Assembly: GCA_963739005.1 (NCBI GenBank)
Contig: CAVTYQ010000002.1
Span: 1,204,092-1,268,091, forward strand
DNA length: 64,000 nt
Source: DASWJZ01 sp963739005
GTDB taxonomy: Bacteria > Pseudomonadota > Alphaproteobacteria > Rhizobiales > Afifellaceae
Direction: 5' to 3'
Part shown: in pieces, positions 9,144 to 17,302 of the stretch
How the letters are laid out: every line of letters starts with the position of its first letter
Position numbering within the stretch: position 1 is the stretch's first letter
Made by a program: the position numbers and the translations under genes
Notes under the pieces: generated by a model
What the model was told of the DNA's origin: nothing
The model's input: the letters and a program-made list of their open reading frames with translations, nothing else
Database searches by the model: none

Positions 9144-9923
9144 TCAGCCGAGCTTCCGCCCCCGTCCGAACTTCTCGCGAAGATGCGGGTACTTCTCGGT
9201 GAGGAGCGAGCCGAAATAGTAGGTCGGCGCGAAGGCGGGATGCGCCCTGATCTTCTCCAGCCATGCCGCGATCGCCGGCTTGTCGTCCCAGAAATGACCG
9301 AGGTCGATGTCGTCGAGCCTGACGATCACCGGCATGATGGCGATGTCGGCAAGCGTCAGGTCCCCGCCCATCATGAACGGCCCGCCGCTCGCCACGATCG
9401 CGTCGTGCATCCGCCCGACGCCGCGGCGGAGCCGATCAAGCGCCGAATTCATCTCCTCCTCGCTGAAGCCGGTCCGCCCCATCTTCAGAAGGAACTCCTT
9501 CCGGAGCGGCTTCGATTCCGCGAGCGCCAGGAATTCTTCCTCGCTCATCGCCCGGTAGTGCGGAAGGAAGGCGAGATTGTAGGAGGGGATGCGCACGGCC
9601 GGCGTCGGCACCTCGTCGATGTAGCGCATGAGCGATCTGAGATGCGCGATCTCGACAAAACCCACGGGCCGGAACGGCGACGGCTCGGGATGGCGCTCGT
9701 CGAGATATTCCATGATCACGGCGGAATCGATGATCACCGCGCCGTCGTCGACGATCGTCGGCACCACGCCGTTCGGATTGAGCTTCAGGTAGTCGGGCTT
9801 CAGCTGATCGCCGGAGAAAAGGTCGAGCTTCACTTCTTCGAACGGAATGCCCTTGGCGTTCAGCACGAAGCGGACGCGCTGGCTGCATGTCGATTGCGGC
9901 GCGTTGTAGAGGGTGACCGCCAT
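9144..9923 (-). CDS. Glutathione S-transferase family protein
   Basis: 259 residues with an N-terminal thioredoxin-like GST domain (about 1-80) and an all-helical C-terminal domain. Y-N-A-P-Q-S-T-C-S-Q-R holds the usual glutathione-activating region, followed by the cis-Pro string N-P-N-G-V-V-P-T and the Asp-Ser pair I-D-S-A-V-I. A late L-T-L-A-D-I-A matches the GST N-capping box. It probably conjugates or uses glutathione on a small electrophile. Its ATG overlaps the stop of the upstream isomerase gene as ATGA. Confidence 0.85.
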   Translation of the reverse strand: MAVTLYNAPQSTCSQRVRFVLNAKGIPFEEVKLDLFSGDQLKPDYLKLNPNGVVPTIVDDGAVIIDSAVIMEYLDERHPEPSPFRPVGFVEIAHLRSLMRYIDEVPTPAVRIPSYNLAFLPHYRAMSEEEFLALAESKPLRKEFLLKMGRTGFSEEEMNSALDRLRRGVGRMHDAIVASGGPFMMGGDLTLADIAIMPVIVRLDDIDLGHFWDDKPAIAAWLEKIRAHPAFAPTYYFGSLLTEKYPHLREKFGRGRKLG

Positions 9924-10708
9924 CAATTCGCCTTCCGACGCATCGCATCCATCCAGGAGAGGCCGGCCTCGACCTCGCCACGCGCGCGGTATTCGGCGCC
10001 GATGAAGCCGTCATAGCCCATCGCGTCGATCGACTTCAGGAGCCGGTCGTAGGCGACCTCGCCCTCGTCCGGCTCGGCGCGCGAGGGCACCGCGGCGATC
10101 TGGATGTGGCCGATGAGCGGCATCAGCTTTTCGAGCCGCCGCGTCAGGTCCCCTTCGCTGATCTGCGCGTGATAGCAGTCGAAGAGGATCTTCACGTTCG
10201 GCCGGCCGAGCTCGGCGATGATGGCGGCCGCCTGATCGGTGTGGTTCAGGAAGGCGCCGGGCACGTCGTAGCGATTGAGCGGCTCGATCACGATGGTGAT
10301 CCCGACGCGCTCGGCGCCAAGCGAGGCATGCTCAAGCGCGCGCAGATAGATCGTCCGTGCGGCGGTGCGCTGATCGTCCGTGACCTTGCCGGCGGTCAGC
10401 TGGATGTAGCGCGCGCCGATCGCCTCCGCGTAGGCGAGGGCCTCGTCGATCGCAATGCGCGCCTCCGCTTCGCGGCCGGGGATCGCCGCCATCCCGACCT
10501 CGCCCGCGGAAACATCGCCGTGGCTCGTATTGATGCCGGCGACGGGAAGCGCGGTTTCCGCGAGCACCGCCTTCATCGCGTCCGCCGGCACCGCGTAGGG
10601 CGTGTGGAACTCCACCGCGTCGAAACCGGCGGCCTTCGCGCGCTTGACGCCCTCGACGAGCGGCAGCTCCTTCCAGAGAAAGCCGAGATTGGCGGAAATC
10701 CTGATCAA
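9923..10708 (-). CDS. hyi: Hydroxypyruvate isomerase family protein
   Basis: 261 residues of the xylose-isomerase-like TIM-barrel fold. E-F-H-T-P-Y, V-I-E-P-L-N-R-Y-D (metal Glu) and F-D-C-Y-H-A-Q (metal Asp and His) are typical of hydroxypyruvate isomerase and the related 2-oxo-tetronate isomerase OtnI. It would interconvert hydroxypyruvate and tartronate semialdehyde. The start appears to be TTG at 10708 with GGAGGGGC just upstream; no ATG is suitable. Co-transcribed with the GST gene. The substrate could also be a 2-oxo-tetronate, but no Otn partner genes are present. Confidence 0.8.
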   Translation of the reverse strand: MIRISANLGFLWKELPLVEGVKRAKAAGFDAVEFHTPYAVPADAMKAVLAETALPVAGINTSHGDVSAGEVGMAAIPGREAEARIAIDEALAYAEAIGARYIQLTAGKVTDDQRTAARTIYLRALEHASLGAERVGITIVIEPLNRYDVPGAFLNHTDQAAAIIAELGRPNVKILFDCYHAQISEGDLTRRLEKLMPLIGHIQIAAVPSRAEPDEGEVAYDRLLKSIDAMGYDGFIGAEYRARGEVEAGLSWMDAMRRKAN

Positions 10709-11025
10709 GCGCCCCTCCCCTTGGAATGCGGTCCCGCTAGCACGTGAAGCGCGGCTCGTGAATGCGCCGTCTTCAGGACAGGCGCGGTCGCGCCCGCGCG
10801 TTGACCGCCTTCGGAGCGACGACTAGCTTCGCGGCCGGATGGTTGTCCCTCGCGAGGGGCTGAAACGATCCCGCTCACGACCGACCCAGATCGGGGGTCC
10901 AAACGGGGCCGTCTTTAGAAGCCGCGCGGCATTTGCCGCGGGGCGCGGACCTCGCGCATCCGAACGGAGGTTCGCCCGGTGCTTCATTCTTTGCTCTTTT
11001 CACCCTGCCACGTACCGCGCCGCGC
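10709..11025. other. Divergent intergenic region upstream of the cobalamin operon
   Basis: 317 bp between hyi (minus) and cbiX (plus), so promoters for both must lie here. I looked for the conserved blocks of a cobalamin riboswitch (GCCACTG-like B12 box and downstream CCTGCC) and do not see them on the plus strand. Several GC-rich hairpins are possible, none diagnostic. No gene is supported. Confidence 0.6.
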
Positions 11026-12174
11026 ATGACCGAGAAACTCGGGCTCATGCTCTGCGGCCATGGCAGCCGCGACTCGGCCGCGATCGCCGAATTCGCGGCG
11101 CTCGCGGAGCGGCTTCGCCCGCGCTTCCCCGGCTGGCCGGTCGAGCACGGCTACCTGGAATTCGCGCGGCCGGTGATCCGCGAGGGGCTCGACCGCCTGG
11201 TCGCCGCCGGCGCGAACCGTATCCTCGCGGTTCCCGGCATGCTCTTCGCCGCCGGCCATGCCAAGAACGACATCCCCTCGGTCCTGAACACCTATCAGGC
11301 CGGCCACCGCGGTCTCGGCATCGAATACGGCCGCGAGCTCGGCATCGACGCGCGCATGATCCGCGCCGCCGGCGCGCGCATCCAAGAGGCGTTGGATGCG
11401 GCGGCCGATGTGCCACTCCACGAGACGCTGCTCGTCGTCGTCGGGCGCGGCGCCTCCGATCCGGACGCCAATTCCAACGTCGCCAAGGTGACGCGGATGC
11501 TTTGGGAGGGGCTCGGCTTCGGCTGGGCGGAGACCGCCTATTCCGGCGTGACCTTCCCGCTGGTCGAGCCGGCGCTCGAAAAAGCAGCGCGGCTCGGCTT
11601 CCGCCGCATCGTCGTCTTCCCCTATTTCCTCTTCACCGGAATCCTGGTCGAGCGCATCTACGCCGCGACCGACGCCGTCGCCGCGCGCCATCCCGACATC
11701 GAGTTCGTGAAGGCGCCCTATCTCAACGACCATCCGCTGGTGATCGAGACCTTCGTCGACCGGGTGAACGAGATTCTGAACGGCCAGAACCTGATGAACT
11801 GCGCGCTCTGCAAATATCGCGAGCAGATTCTGGGCTTCGAGGCTGAGGTCGGCACGCCGCAGGAGAGCCACCACCACCACGTCGAGGGGATTCTAGGCGG
11901 CAACGCAGGCGGCGGCGCTCCCCCTCCCCCCTTGTGGGGGAGGGATGGGGTGGGGGTCGTCGACCCCAATGCGCGAGGGCGTGACCCCTCCCCCATCCCC
12001 TCCCCGCAAGGGGGAGGGAAGTCGCACAGCGTCCTTCAGTACAAGCCGGCGCATTCGCACGACCACGCGCACGATCACAGTCACCACGACCACGATCATG
12101 CCCACGATCATCACCATCATCCCTATCCGCACGCCGACCATCCGCTCGGGCCGCGCTCGCTGAAGCGGAAATGA
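11026..12174 (+). CDS. cbiX: Sirohydrochlorin cobaltochelatase CbiX, long form, with in-frame repeat and His-rich tail
   Basis: 382 residues. Two chelatase half-domains, the first starting L-M-L-C-G-H-G-S-R-D (metal-binding His12), the second near V-V-V-G-R-G-A-S-D. Cys259 and Cys262 in M-N-C-A-L-C-K match the MxCxxC iron-sulfur motif of long CbiX. Residues about 299-331 are encoded by a type B palindromic element (see 11920-12019). The last 40 residues are histidine/aspartate-rich, likely a metal-handling tail. It inserts cobalt into sirohydrochlorin, the first cobalt-early step. First gene of a six-gene run joined by ATGA overlaps. Confidence 0.92.
   Translation: MTEKLGLMLCGHGSRDSAAIAEFAALAERLRPRFPGWPVEHGYLEFARPVIREGLDRLVAAGANRILAVPGMLFAAGHAKNDIPSVLNTYQAGHRGLGIEYGRELGIDARMIRAAGARIQEALDAAADVPLHETLLVVVGRGASDPDANSNVAKVTRMLWEGLGFGWAETAYSGVTFPLVEPALEKAARLGFRRIVVFPYFLFTGILVERIYAATDAVAARHPDIEFVKAPYLNDHPLVIETFVDRVNEILNGQNLMNCALCKYREQILGFEAEVGTPQESHHHHVEGILGGNAGGGAPPPPLWGRDGVGVVDPNARGRDPSPIPSPQGGGKSHSVLQYKPAHSHDHAHDHSHHDHDHAHDHHHHPYPHADHPLGPRSLKRK
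11920..12019. repeat. Type B palindromic element inside cbiX
   Basis: Left palindrome CCTCCCCCCTTGTGGGGGAGG, interior GGGGTGGGGGTCGTC and GTGACCCCTCCCCC, right palindrome CCTCCCC-GCAA-GGGGGAGG. It lies between the MxCxxC motif and the His-rich tail and keeps the frame open, reading as P-P-L-W-G-R-D-G ... P-S-P-Q-G-G. Confidence 0.8.
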
Positions 12175-12806
12175 CCAGGTTCGACTACATCCGCGATCCG
12201 GACGAGATCACGCGCCGCTCCTTCGAGATCATCGCGGCGGAGATCGATCTCGCGGCGCTGCCCGAGGAGATCGCGCCGGTCGCCGCGCGCATCGTGCATG
12301 CCTGCGGCATGCCGGACGTCATCGGCGATCTCGCCTACTCCGCCAGCGTCGTCGCGACCGCCCGCGAAGCGCTCGCGGAGGGCGCGCCTATACTCTGCGA
12401 TGTCGGCATGGTGGCGGCGGGCATCGCCGCGCGCGCCCACTCCGCTGCCCACCCCGTTCACGCCGCGACGCAGCAGATCGAAGCGACGGAACTGGCGGAA
12501 CGCTCCGGACAGACGCGCTCCGCCGCCGGCATGGAGCTGCTCGCGCGCCATCACCAGGGCGCCGTCGTGGTCATCGGCAACGCGCCGACCGCGCTCTTCC
12601 GCCTTCTGGAGCTTGTCGCGGAAGGTGCAGCAAGGCCGGCGCTCGTCCTCGGCTTTCCGGTCGGCTTCGTCGGCGCGGCGGAATCGAAGCAAGCGCTCGC
12701 CGAAAACCGCGCCGGTCTTCCCTTCATCACGCTTCACGGTCGTCGCGGCGGCAGCGCCATCGCGGCCGCCGCGCTGAACGCCATCATTCTCGGCGACGCG
12801 CGATGA
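12171..12806 (+). CDS. cobH: Precorrin-8X methylmutase (CobH/CbiC)
   Basis: 211 residues, the usual size. It moves the C11 methyl to C12 to give (cobalt-)hydrogenobyrinate/cobyrinate. R-I-V-H-A-C-G-M-P-D carries the catalytic histidine; D-V-G-M-V-A-A-G-I and V-V-I-G-N-A-P-T-A-L and G-F-P-V-G-F-V-G-A are family strings. Starts by ATGA overlap with cbiX and ends by ATGA overlap with cobL. Confidence 0.95.
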   Translation: MTRFDYIRDPDEITRRSFEIIAAEIDLAALPEEIAPVAARIVHACGMPDVIGDLAYSASVVATAREALAEGAPILCDVGMVAAGIAARAHSAAHPVHAATQQIEATELAERSGQTRSAAGMELLARHHQGAVVVIGNAPTALFRLLELVAEGAARPALVLGFPVGFVGAAESKQALAENRAGLPFITLHGRRGGSAIAAAALNAIILGDAR

Positions 12807-13999
12807 CGCCGTGGCTCTCGATCGTCGGCATCGGCGAAGACGGGGTGCCGGGACTGACGCCGGCGGCGCGTGCGCTGATCGACACCGCGGAAGTGCTGAT
12901 CGGCGGCAAGCGCCATCTCGCGATGGTCCCGAAGAACGGCGCGGAGCGCCGCGCCTGGCCTTCGCCGATCGACAGCCTCGTCGAAGCGATCCCGGCGATG
13001 CGCGGGCGTCGTATCTGCGTGCTCGCGACGGGGGACCCGATGCACTTCGGCGTCGGCGCGACGCTCGCCGCGGGTATTTCCGCCGAGGAGATGACGATCG
13101 TCCCGGACAGGTCAGCCTTCTCGCTCGCCGCCGCGCGGCTCGCCTGGCCCCTCGATGCGACGACCATCTTCTCGCTGCACGGCCGCCCAGTGGCAAAGCT
13201 CGCGCTTCACGTCGCACCCGGCGCGCGGCTTCTCATTCTCGCAGAGAAGGCCTCGCCTGGAGCCGTCGCGGCGTGGCTGGTCGAACATGGTTTCGGCGAA
13301 AGCCGCATGATCGCGCTCGCCCACATGGGCGGGGAGAAAGAGCAGCGTTTCCAGGCAAAAGCCTGCAGCTGGAACCACGATGTCCCCGATCTCCACACGC
13401 TCGCCGTCGAATGCGTGGCCGACGCGAACGCCCGCTGGTTCCCGCGCATCGCCGGCCTGCCCGACGACGCCTACGAGCACGACGGCAAGCTCACCAAGCG
13501 CGAGTTCCGCGCGTTGGCGATTGCCAAACTGATGCCGCATCCAGGCGCGCTGCTTTGGGATGTCGGCGCCGGATGCGGCTCGATCGGCATCGAGTGGATG
13601 CGCGCCGCCGATCATGCGCGGGCGATCGCGATCGAGCCGCGTGCCGACCGGCGCGCAATGGCGGCGCGAAACGCTGTCGCGCTCGGGGTTCCGGCGCTCG
13701 ACATTCGCGACGCGCGCGCGCCGGAGGGCCTCGCAGACCTTCCCGGCCCCGACGCGATCTTTTTCGGCGGCGGCAATTCCGACACGACGATGCAGATCGC
13801 GCTCAAATGCTTGAAGCCCGGCGGCCGGCTCGTCGCCCACTCGGTGACGCTCGAAAGCGAGGCGGGTCTTCTCGCGGCGCACGCAAGTCACGGCGGCGAG
13901 CTCGTACGGCTCGCATCCGCGCATGCCGCCCCGCTCGGAAATTTCTCCGGCTGGCGGCCGTCAATGCCGGTGACGCAATGGGCGTGGAGAAAGCCATGA
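12803..13999 (+). CDS. cobL: Precorrin-6Y C5,15-methyltransferase, decarboxylating (CobL, CbiE-CbiT fusion)
   Basis: 398 residues in two domains. Residues 1 to about 205 form the CbiE-type tetrapyrrole methylase (I-V-G-I-G-E-D-G start, then A-T-G-D-P-M-H-F-G). Residues from about 220 form the CbiT SAM methyltransferase (W-D-V-G-A-G-C-G-S-I-G-I-E-W, then I-E-P-R-A-D). It methylates C5 and C15 and decarboxylates the C12 acetate side chain. Coupled to both neighbours by ATGA overlaps. Confidence 0.95.
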   Translation: MTPWLSIVGIGEDGVPGLTPAARALIDTAEVLIGGKRHLAMVPKNGAERRAWPSPIDSLVEAIPAMRGRRICVLATGDPMHFGVGATLAAGISAEEMTIVPDRSAFSLAAARLAWPLDATTIFSLHGRPVAKLALHVAPGARLLILAEKASPGAVAAWLVEHGFGESRMIALAHMGGEKEQRFQAKACSWNHDVPDLHTLAVECVADANARWFPRIAGLPDDAYEHDGKLTKREFRALAIAKLMPHPGALLWDVGAGCGSIGIEWMRAADHARAIAIEPRADRRAMAARNAVALGVPALDIRDARAPEGLADLPGPDAIFFGGGNSDTTMQIALKCLKPGGRLVAHSVTLESEAGLLAAHASHGGELVRLASAHAAPLGNFSGWRPSMPVTQWAWRKP

Positions 14000-14688
14000 G
14001 CGGCCGCCTCTATGGCATCGGCGTCGGACCGGGCGACCCGGAATTGATGACGCTGAAGGCCGTGCGCATGCTTTCCGAGGCGCCGGTCGTCGCCTATCCG
14101 GCGCCCGACCAAGGCGAAAGCAGTGCGCGAAAGATCGCAGCGGCGCACATCCCTGCCGGCCGCGTCGAGATCGCCATCCGTGTGCCGATGCGCCCCGGCC
14201 CCGAGCCCGCAGCGATCTACGACGACGCTGCGAAGGAACTCGCAGCGCACCTGGAAGCCGGCCGCGACGTGGCCGTGCTTTGCGAGGGCGATCCGCTTTT
14301 CTACGGCTCCTTCGTCTACCTGCGCGACCGGCTGGCGCATCGCTTCCCGACGACAATCGTGCCGGGCGTAAGCTCGCTGACCGCCTGCGCGGCCGCGGCG
14401 AACCGTCCGCTCGTCCGCCGCGATGAAACACTGACGATTCTGCCCGCGACGCTCACCGACGCAGCGCTCGCAGAGCGGCTGAAGAACGCCGAGAACGCCG
14501 CCATCCTGAAGGTCGGCCGGCATCTGCCGCGGCTGAAGGCGCTCATTGCGCGGCTTGGCCTTTCCGATGCGAGCGCATTCGTCGCGCACGCAACGCGCGG
14601 CGAAGAGCGCGTCGTCGCGCTCGCCGATCTCGACGCGGAGACTGCGCCCTACTTCTCGATGATCCTCATTGCGAAGGCGCGCGCATGA
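13996..14688 (+). CDS. cobI: Precorrin-2 C20-methyltransferase (CobI/CbiL)
   Basis: 230 residues of the tetrapyrrole methylase family: G-I-G-V-G-P-G-D-P-E-L-M-T-L-K at the N-terminus, L-C-E-G-D-P-L-F-Y-G-S-F and V-P-G-V-S-S-L-T-A-C-A. It transfers a SAM methyl to C20 of precorrin-2 or its cobalt form. ATGA overlaps at both ends. Confidence 0.93.
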   Translation: MSGRLYGIGVGPGDPELMTLKAVRMLSEAPVVAYPAPDQGESSARKIAAAHIPAGRVEIAIRVPMRPGPEPAAIYDDAAKELAAHLEAGRDVAVLCEGDPLFYGSFVYLRDRLAHRFPTTIVPGVSSLTACAAAANRPLVRRDETLTILPATLTDAALAERLKNAENAAILKVGRHLPRLKALIARLGLSDASAFVAHATRGEERVVALADLDAETAPYFSMILIAKARA

Positions 14689-16535
14689 AACCGGTCTTCG
14701 TCGCGCTGACGAGTGGCGGCCTCGCGACCGCGGAGCGCGCCGCCTCGGCGATCGGCGGCGACGTTCTTCGGATCACCGAGGCCACGACGCAAATCCGCGC
14801 GCTCTTCGTCGAAGGCCGGCCGATCGTCGGAATCTGCGCGTCCGGAATATTGATCCGCATCCTCGCGCCGCTTCTTTCCGACAAGCGCGAAGAGCCTCCG
14901 GTCGTGGCGATCTCGGAGGATGGATGCTCGATCGTACCGCTGCTCGGCGGGCATCGCGGCGCAAACGACCTCGCGCGGCGGCTGGCCGAGGCGCTCGGCG
15001 GCCACGCCGCGATCACCACGGCCGGCGACAGTCGTTTTGGCATCGCGCTCGACGCGCCGCCGGAAGGCTGGACGCTTCGCAACCCGGCAGATGCGAAGAC
15101 GGCCGTGGCGGCGCTCCTTGCCGGCGCCTCGGCGCGGCTCGAAGGCGACGCGGCGTGGCTTGCTGAGAGCAGCATTCCTTTCGCTCCCGACGGTGTTGTC
15201 CGCCTCGTCGCAACGACGAGGGCGATCGAAGGCGACGCGAAGACGCTCGTCTATCATCCGCGCCGCCTCGCGATCGGTATCGGCTGCGAGCGGAACGCCG
15301 ATCCGGATGAGGCGATCGCGCTTGTTCGGCACGCGCTGGCCGAGGTCGGCTTGGCGGAGGATTCCATCGCGCTTGTCGCTTCGATCGATATGAAGGCGGA
15401 CGAGTCCGCCGTGTTGCAAGCCGCCGGATCGCTGGGCGTACCGGCGCGATTCTTCACCGCCGCAGCGCTTGAAGCCGAGACTCCGCGACTCAAGAACCCG
15501 TCGGAAGCCGTGTTCCGCGAGGTCGGCGCGCATGGCGTCGCCGAAGCCGCCGCGCTCGCCGCTGCGGGATCGCGGGCAACGCTGATCGTTCCGAAGCGAA
15601 AGAGCGCGCGCGTCACCTGCGCCATCGCCGAAGCGCCGGCGGTCATCGACGCGAAGGCCGTTGGCCGGGCGCGCGGAAAGCTCGCGATCGTCGGCATCGG
15701 CCCCGGCAGCGCCGAATGGCTGACGCCGGAAGCGCGCCGCCTGCTCGAAACAAGCGATTCGGCGGTCGGCTATTCGCTTTATCTCGATCTCGTCGCGCCG
15801 CTCATCGCGCATGCCGAGCGCTTCGAGTCGGCGCTCGGCGCCGAGGAAGCGCGCGTGCGAAAGGCGCTCGGACTCGCGGGCGAAGGTCGTGCGGTCGCGC
15901 TCGTCTCCTCCGGCGACGCCGGCATCTATGCGCTGGCGACGCTTGTCTTCGAATGCCTGGAGGCTGGCGGCCTCTCCGACGGCACCAAGCGCATCGAAAT
16001 TGTCGTCGCTCCGGGCGTCTCGGCGATGCAGGCGGCGGCGGCGCGCGCCGGCGCGCCGCTCGGCCACGATTTCTGCGCCATATCGCTCTCCGACCTCTTG
16101 ACGCCATGGGCGACGATCGAGGCGCGCATCCACGCCGCGGCGGAGGGCGACTTCGTGATCGCCTTCTACAATCCGGTCTCGCAGCGAAGACGCACGCAGC
16201 TCGTCGAAGCGAAGCGGATTCTGCTTAGGCATCGCCCGCCTGAGACGCCGGTCGTGCTCGCGAAGAATCTCGGGCGCGAGGGCGAGACGGTCTCGACGAT
16301 TGCGCTCGCCGATCTCTCCGTCGACGACGTCGACATGCTGACCCTCGTCCTCGTCGGCGCGTCGTCCACGCGGCAGATGCAGGCTGGGGGCAAGACCTGG
16401 ACCTTTACGCCACGCGGGTATGAGAAGAAGCGCCCCTCTCCCCCCTTGCGGGGGAGAGACGGAGAGGGGGGAAGGACGCAGCAGCAGCTTATTTCCCTCC
16501 TCCCTAGCCCTCCCCCGCAAGGGGGGAGGGAATGA
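14685..16535 (+). CDS. cbiG-cobJ: CbiG-CobJ fusion: cobalt-precorrin-5A hydrolase / precorrin-3B C17-methyltransferase
   Basis: 616 residues. Residues 1-120 match the CbiG N-terminal domain (G-I-C-A-S-G-I-L-I-R-I-L-A-P-L, then G-G-H-R-G-A-N-D-L). Residues about 195-320 are the CbiG C-terminal/CobE-like domain (I-G-I-G-C-E-R-N). Residues about 330-580 are the CobJ/CbiH methylase (I-V-G-I-G-P-G-S-A-E-W-L-T, V-S-S-G-D-A-G-I-Y-A-L). Native CobJ-like sequence ends near T-P-R-G-Y; the last 35 residues come from a type B repeat. Presence of CbiG points to ring contraction with cobalt already inserted. Confidence 0.92.
   Translation: MKPVFVALTSGGLATAERAASAIGGDVLRITEATTQIRALFVEGRPIVGICASGILIRILAPLLSDKREEPPVVAISEDGCSIVPLLGGHRGANDLARRLAEALGGHAAITTAGDSRFGIALDAPPEGWTLRNPADAKTAVAALLAGASARLEGDAAWLAESSIPFAPDGVVRLVATTRAIEGDAKTLVYHPRRLAIGIGCERNADPDEAIALVRHALAEVGLAEDSIALVASIDMKADESAVLQAAGSLGVPARFFTAAALEAETPRLKNPSEAVFREVGAHGVAEAAALAAAGSRATLIVPKRKSARVTCAIAEAPAVIDAKAVGRARGKLAIVGIGPGSAEWLTPEARRLLETSDSAVGYSLYLDLVAPLIAHAERFESALGAEEARVRKALGLAGEGRAVALVSSGDAGIYALATLVFECLEAGGLSDGTKRIEIVVAPGVSAMQAAAARAGAPLGHDFCAISLSDLLTPWATIEARIHAAAEGDFVIAFYNPVSQRRRTQLVEAKRILLRHRPPETPVVLAKNLGREGETVSTIALADLSVDDVDMLTLVLVGASSTRQMQAGGKTWTFTPRGYEKKRPSPPLRGRDGEGGRTQQQLISLLPSPPPQGGRE
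16433..16531. repeat. Type B palindromic element at the cbiG-cobJ / cobM junction
   Basis: Left palindrome CTCTCCCCCCTTGCGGGGGAGAG, right palindrome CCTCCCCC-GCAA-GGGGGGAGG. It encodes the C-terminal extension of the CbiG-CobJ fusion (P-P-L-R-G-R-D-G ... P-P-P-Q-G-G-R-E). Its last bases, GGGGGGAGGG, lie directly before the cobM ATG and are the only Shine-Dalgarno-like sequence there, though spaced only about 2 bases from it. Confidence 0.8.
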
Positions 16536-17302
16536 CGGTGGTGCATTTCATCGGCGCGGGTCCTGGCGCTCCCGATCTCATCACCGTGCGCGGGCTGAGA
16601 CTGATCGAGCGCTGTCCGGTCTGCCTCTATGCCGGATCGCTGGTGCCGGCCGAGGTTGTGGCGGCTGCGCCGAATGGCGCGCGCGTCATCGACACCGCCT
16701 CGATGCATCTCGACGAGATCATCGACGAGATGGAGGAAGCCTTTGCGGAAGGAAAAGAGGTCGCGCGCGTCCATTCCGGCGACCCGTCGCTTTACGGCGC
16801 GATCGCCGAGCAGATCCGACGATTGAAAGCGCTCGGCATTCCCTACGACGTGACGCCCGGCGTACCGGCCTTCGCCGCCGCCGCCGCCGCGCTCGGGCGC
16901 GAGCTCACGATCCCCGAGGTGAGCCAGACCGTGATCCTGACGCGGACCGCGATGAAGTCCTCCGCCATGCCGAAGGGCGAAGAGCTCTCGACGCTCGCCA
17001 AGAGCCACGCGACGCTCGCGATCCATCTTTCGGTCCGCAATCTCCTCGAAGTCGAGCGGCAGCTTGCGCCGCACTACGGCGCCGACTGTCCGGTGATCGT
17101 CGCCTACCGCGTCGGCTGGCCGGACGAAAAATTCATCCACGGCACGCTGGCGGATATCCGCGACAAGGTGCGCGCGGAGAAGATCACGCGCACGGCGCTC
17201 GTCTTCGTCGGCCGCGCGTTGGCGGATTCCGATTTTCGCGATTCCGCGCTCTACAATTCCGCACACGCGCACGTGCTGCGGCCGAAGCGGAAGCAGGCCT
17301 AG
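16532..17302 (+). CDS. cobM: Precorrin-4 C11-methyltransferase (CobM/CbiF)
   Basis: 256 residues: H-F-I-G-A-G-P-G-A-P-D-L-I-T-V-R-G start, H-S-G-D-P-S-L-Y-G-A, and T-P-G-V-P-A-F-A-A-A-A-A. It methylates C11 of (cobalt-)precorrin-4. The ATG overlaps the preceding stop as ATGA, within the end of a palindromic repeat. Its stop overlaps the stop end of convergent cobB by four bases. Confidence 0.94.
   Translation: MTVVHFIGAGPGAPDLITVRGLRLIERCPVCLYAGSLVPAEVVAAAPNGARVIDTASMHLDEIIDEMEEAFAEGKEVARVHSGDPSLYGAIAEQIRRLKALGIPYDVTPGVPAFAAAAAALGRELTIPEVSQTVILTRTAMKSSAMPKGEELSTLAKSHATLAIHLSVRNLLEVERQLAPHYGADCPVIVAYRVGWPDEKFIHGTLADIRDKVRAEKITRTALVFVGRALADSDFRDSALYNSAHAHVLRPKRKQA

Noticed and set aside
10709..11025. 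Cobalamin riboswitch
   Set aside because: Looked for the conserved B12-box and adjoining blocks and did not find them by eye; left as a point for a covariance search.
12046..12150. Short tandem repeats resembling a CRISPR array
   Set aside because: The periodicity is from His/Asp codons at the CbiX C-terminus; no regular repeat-spacer pattern.
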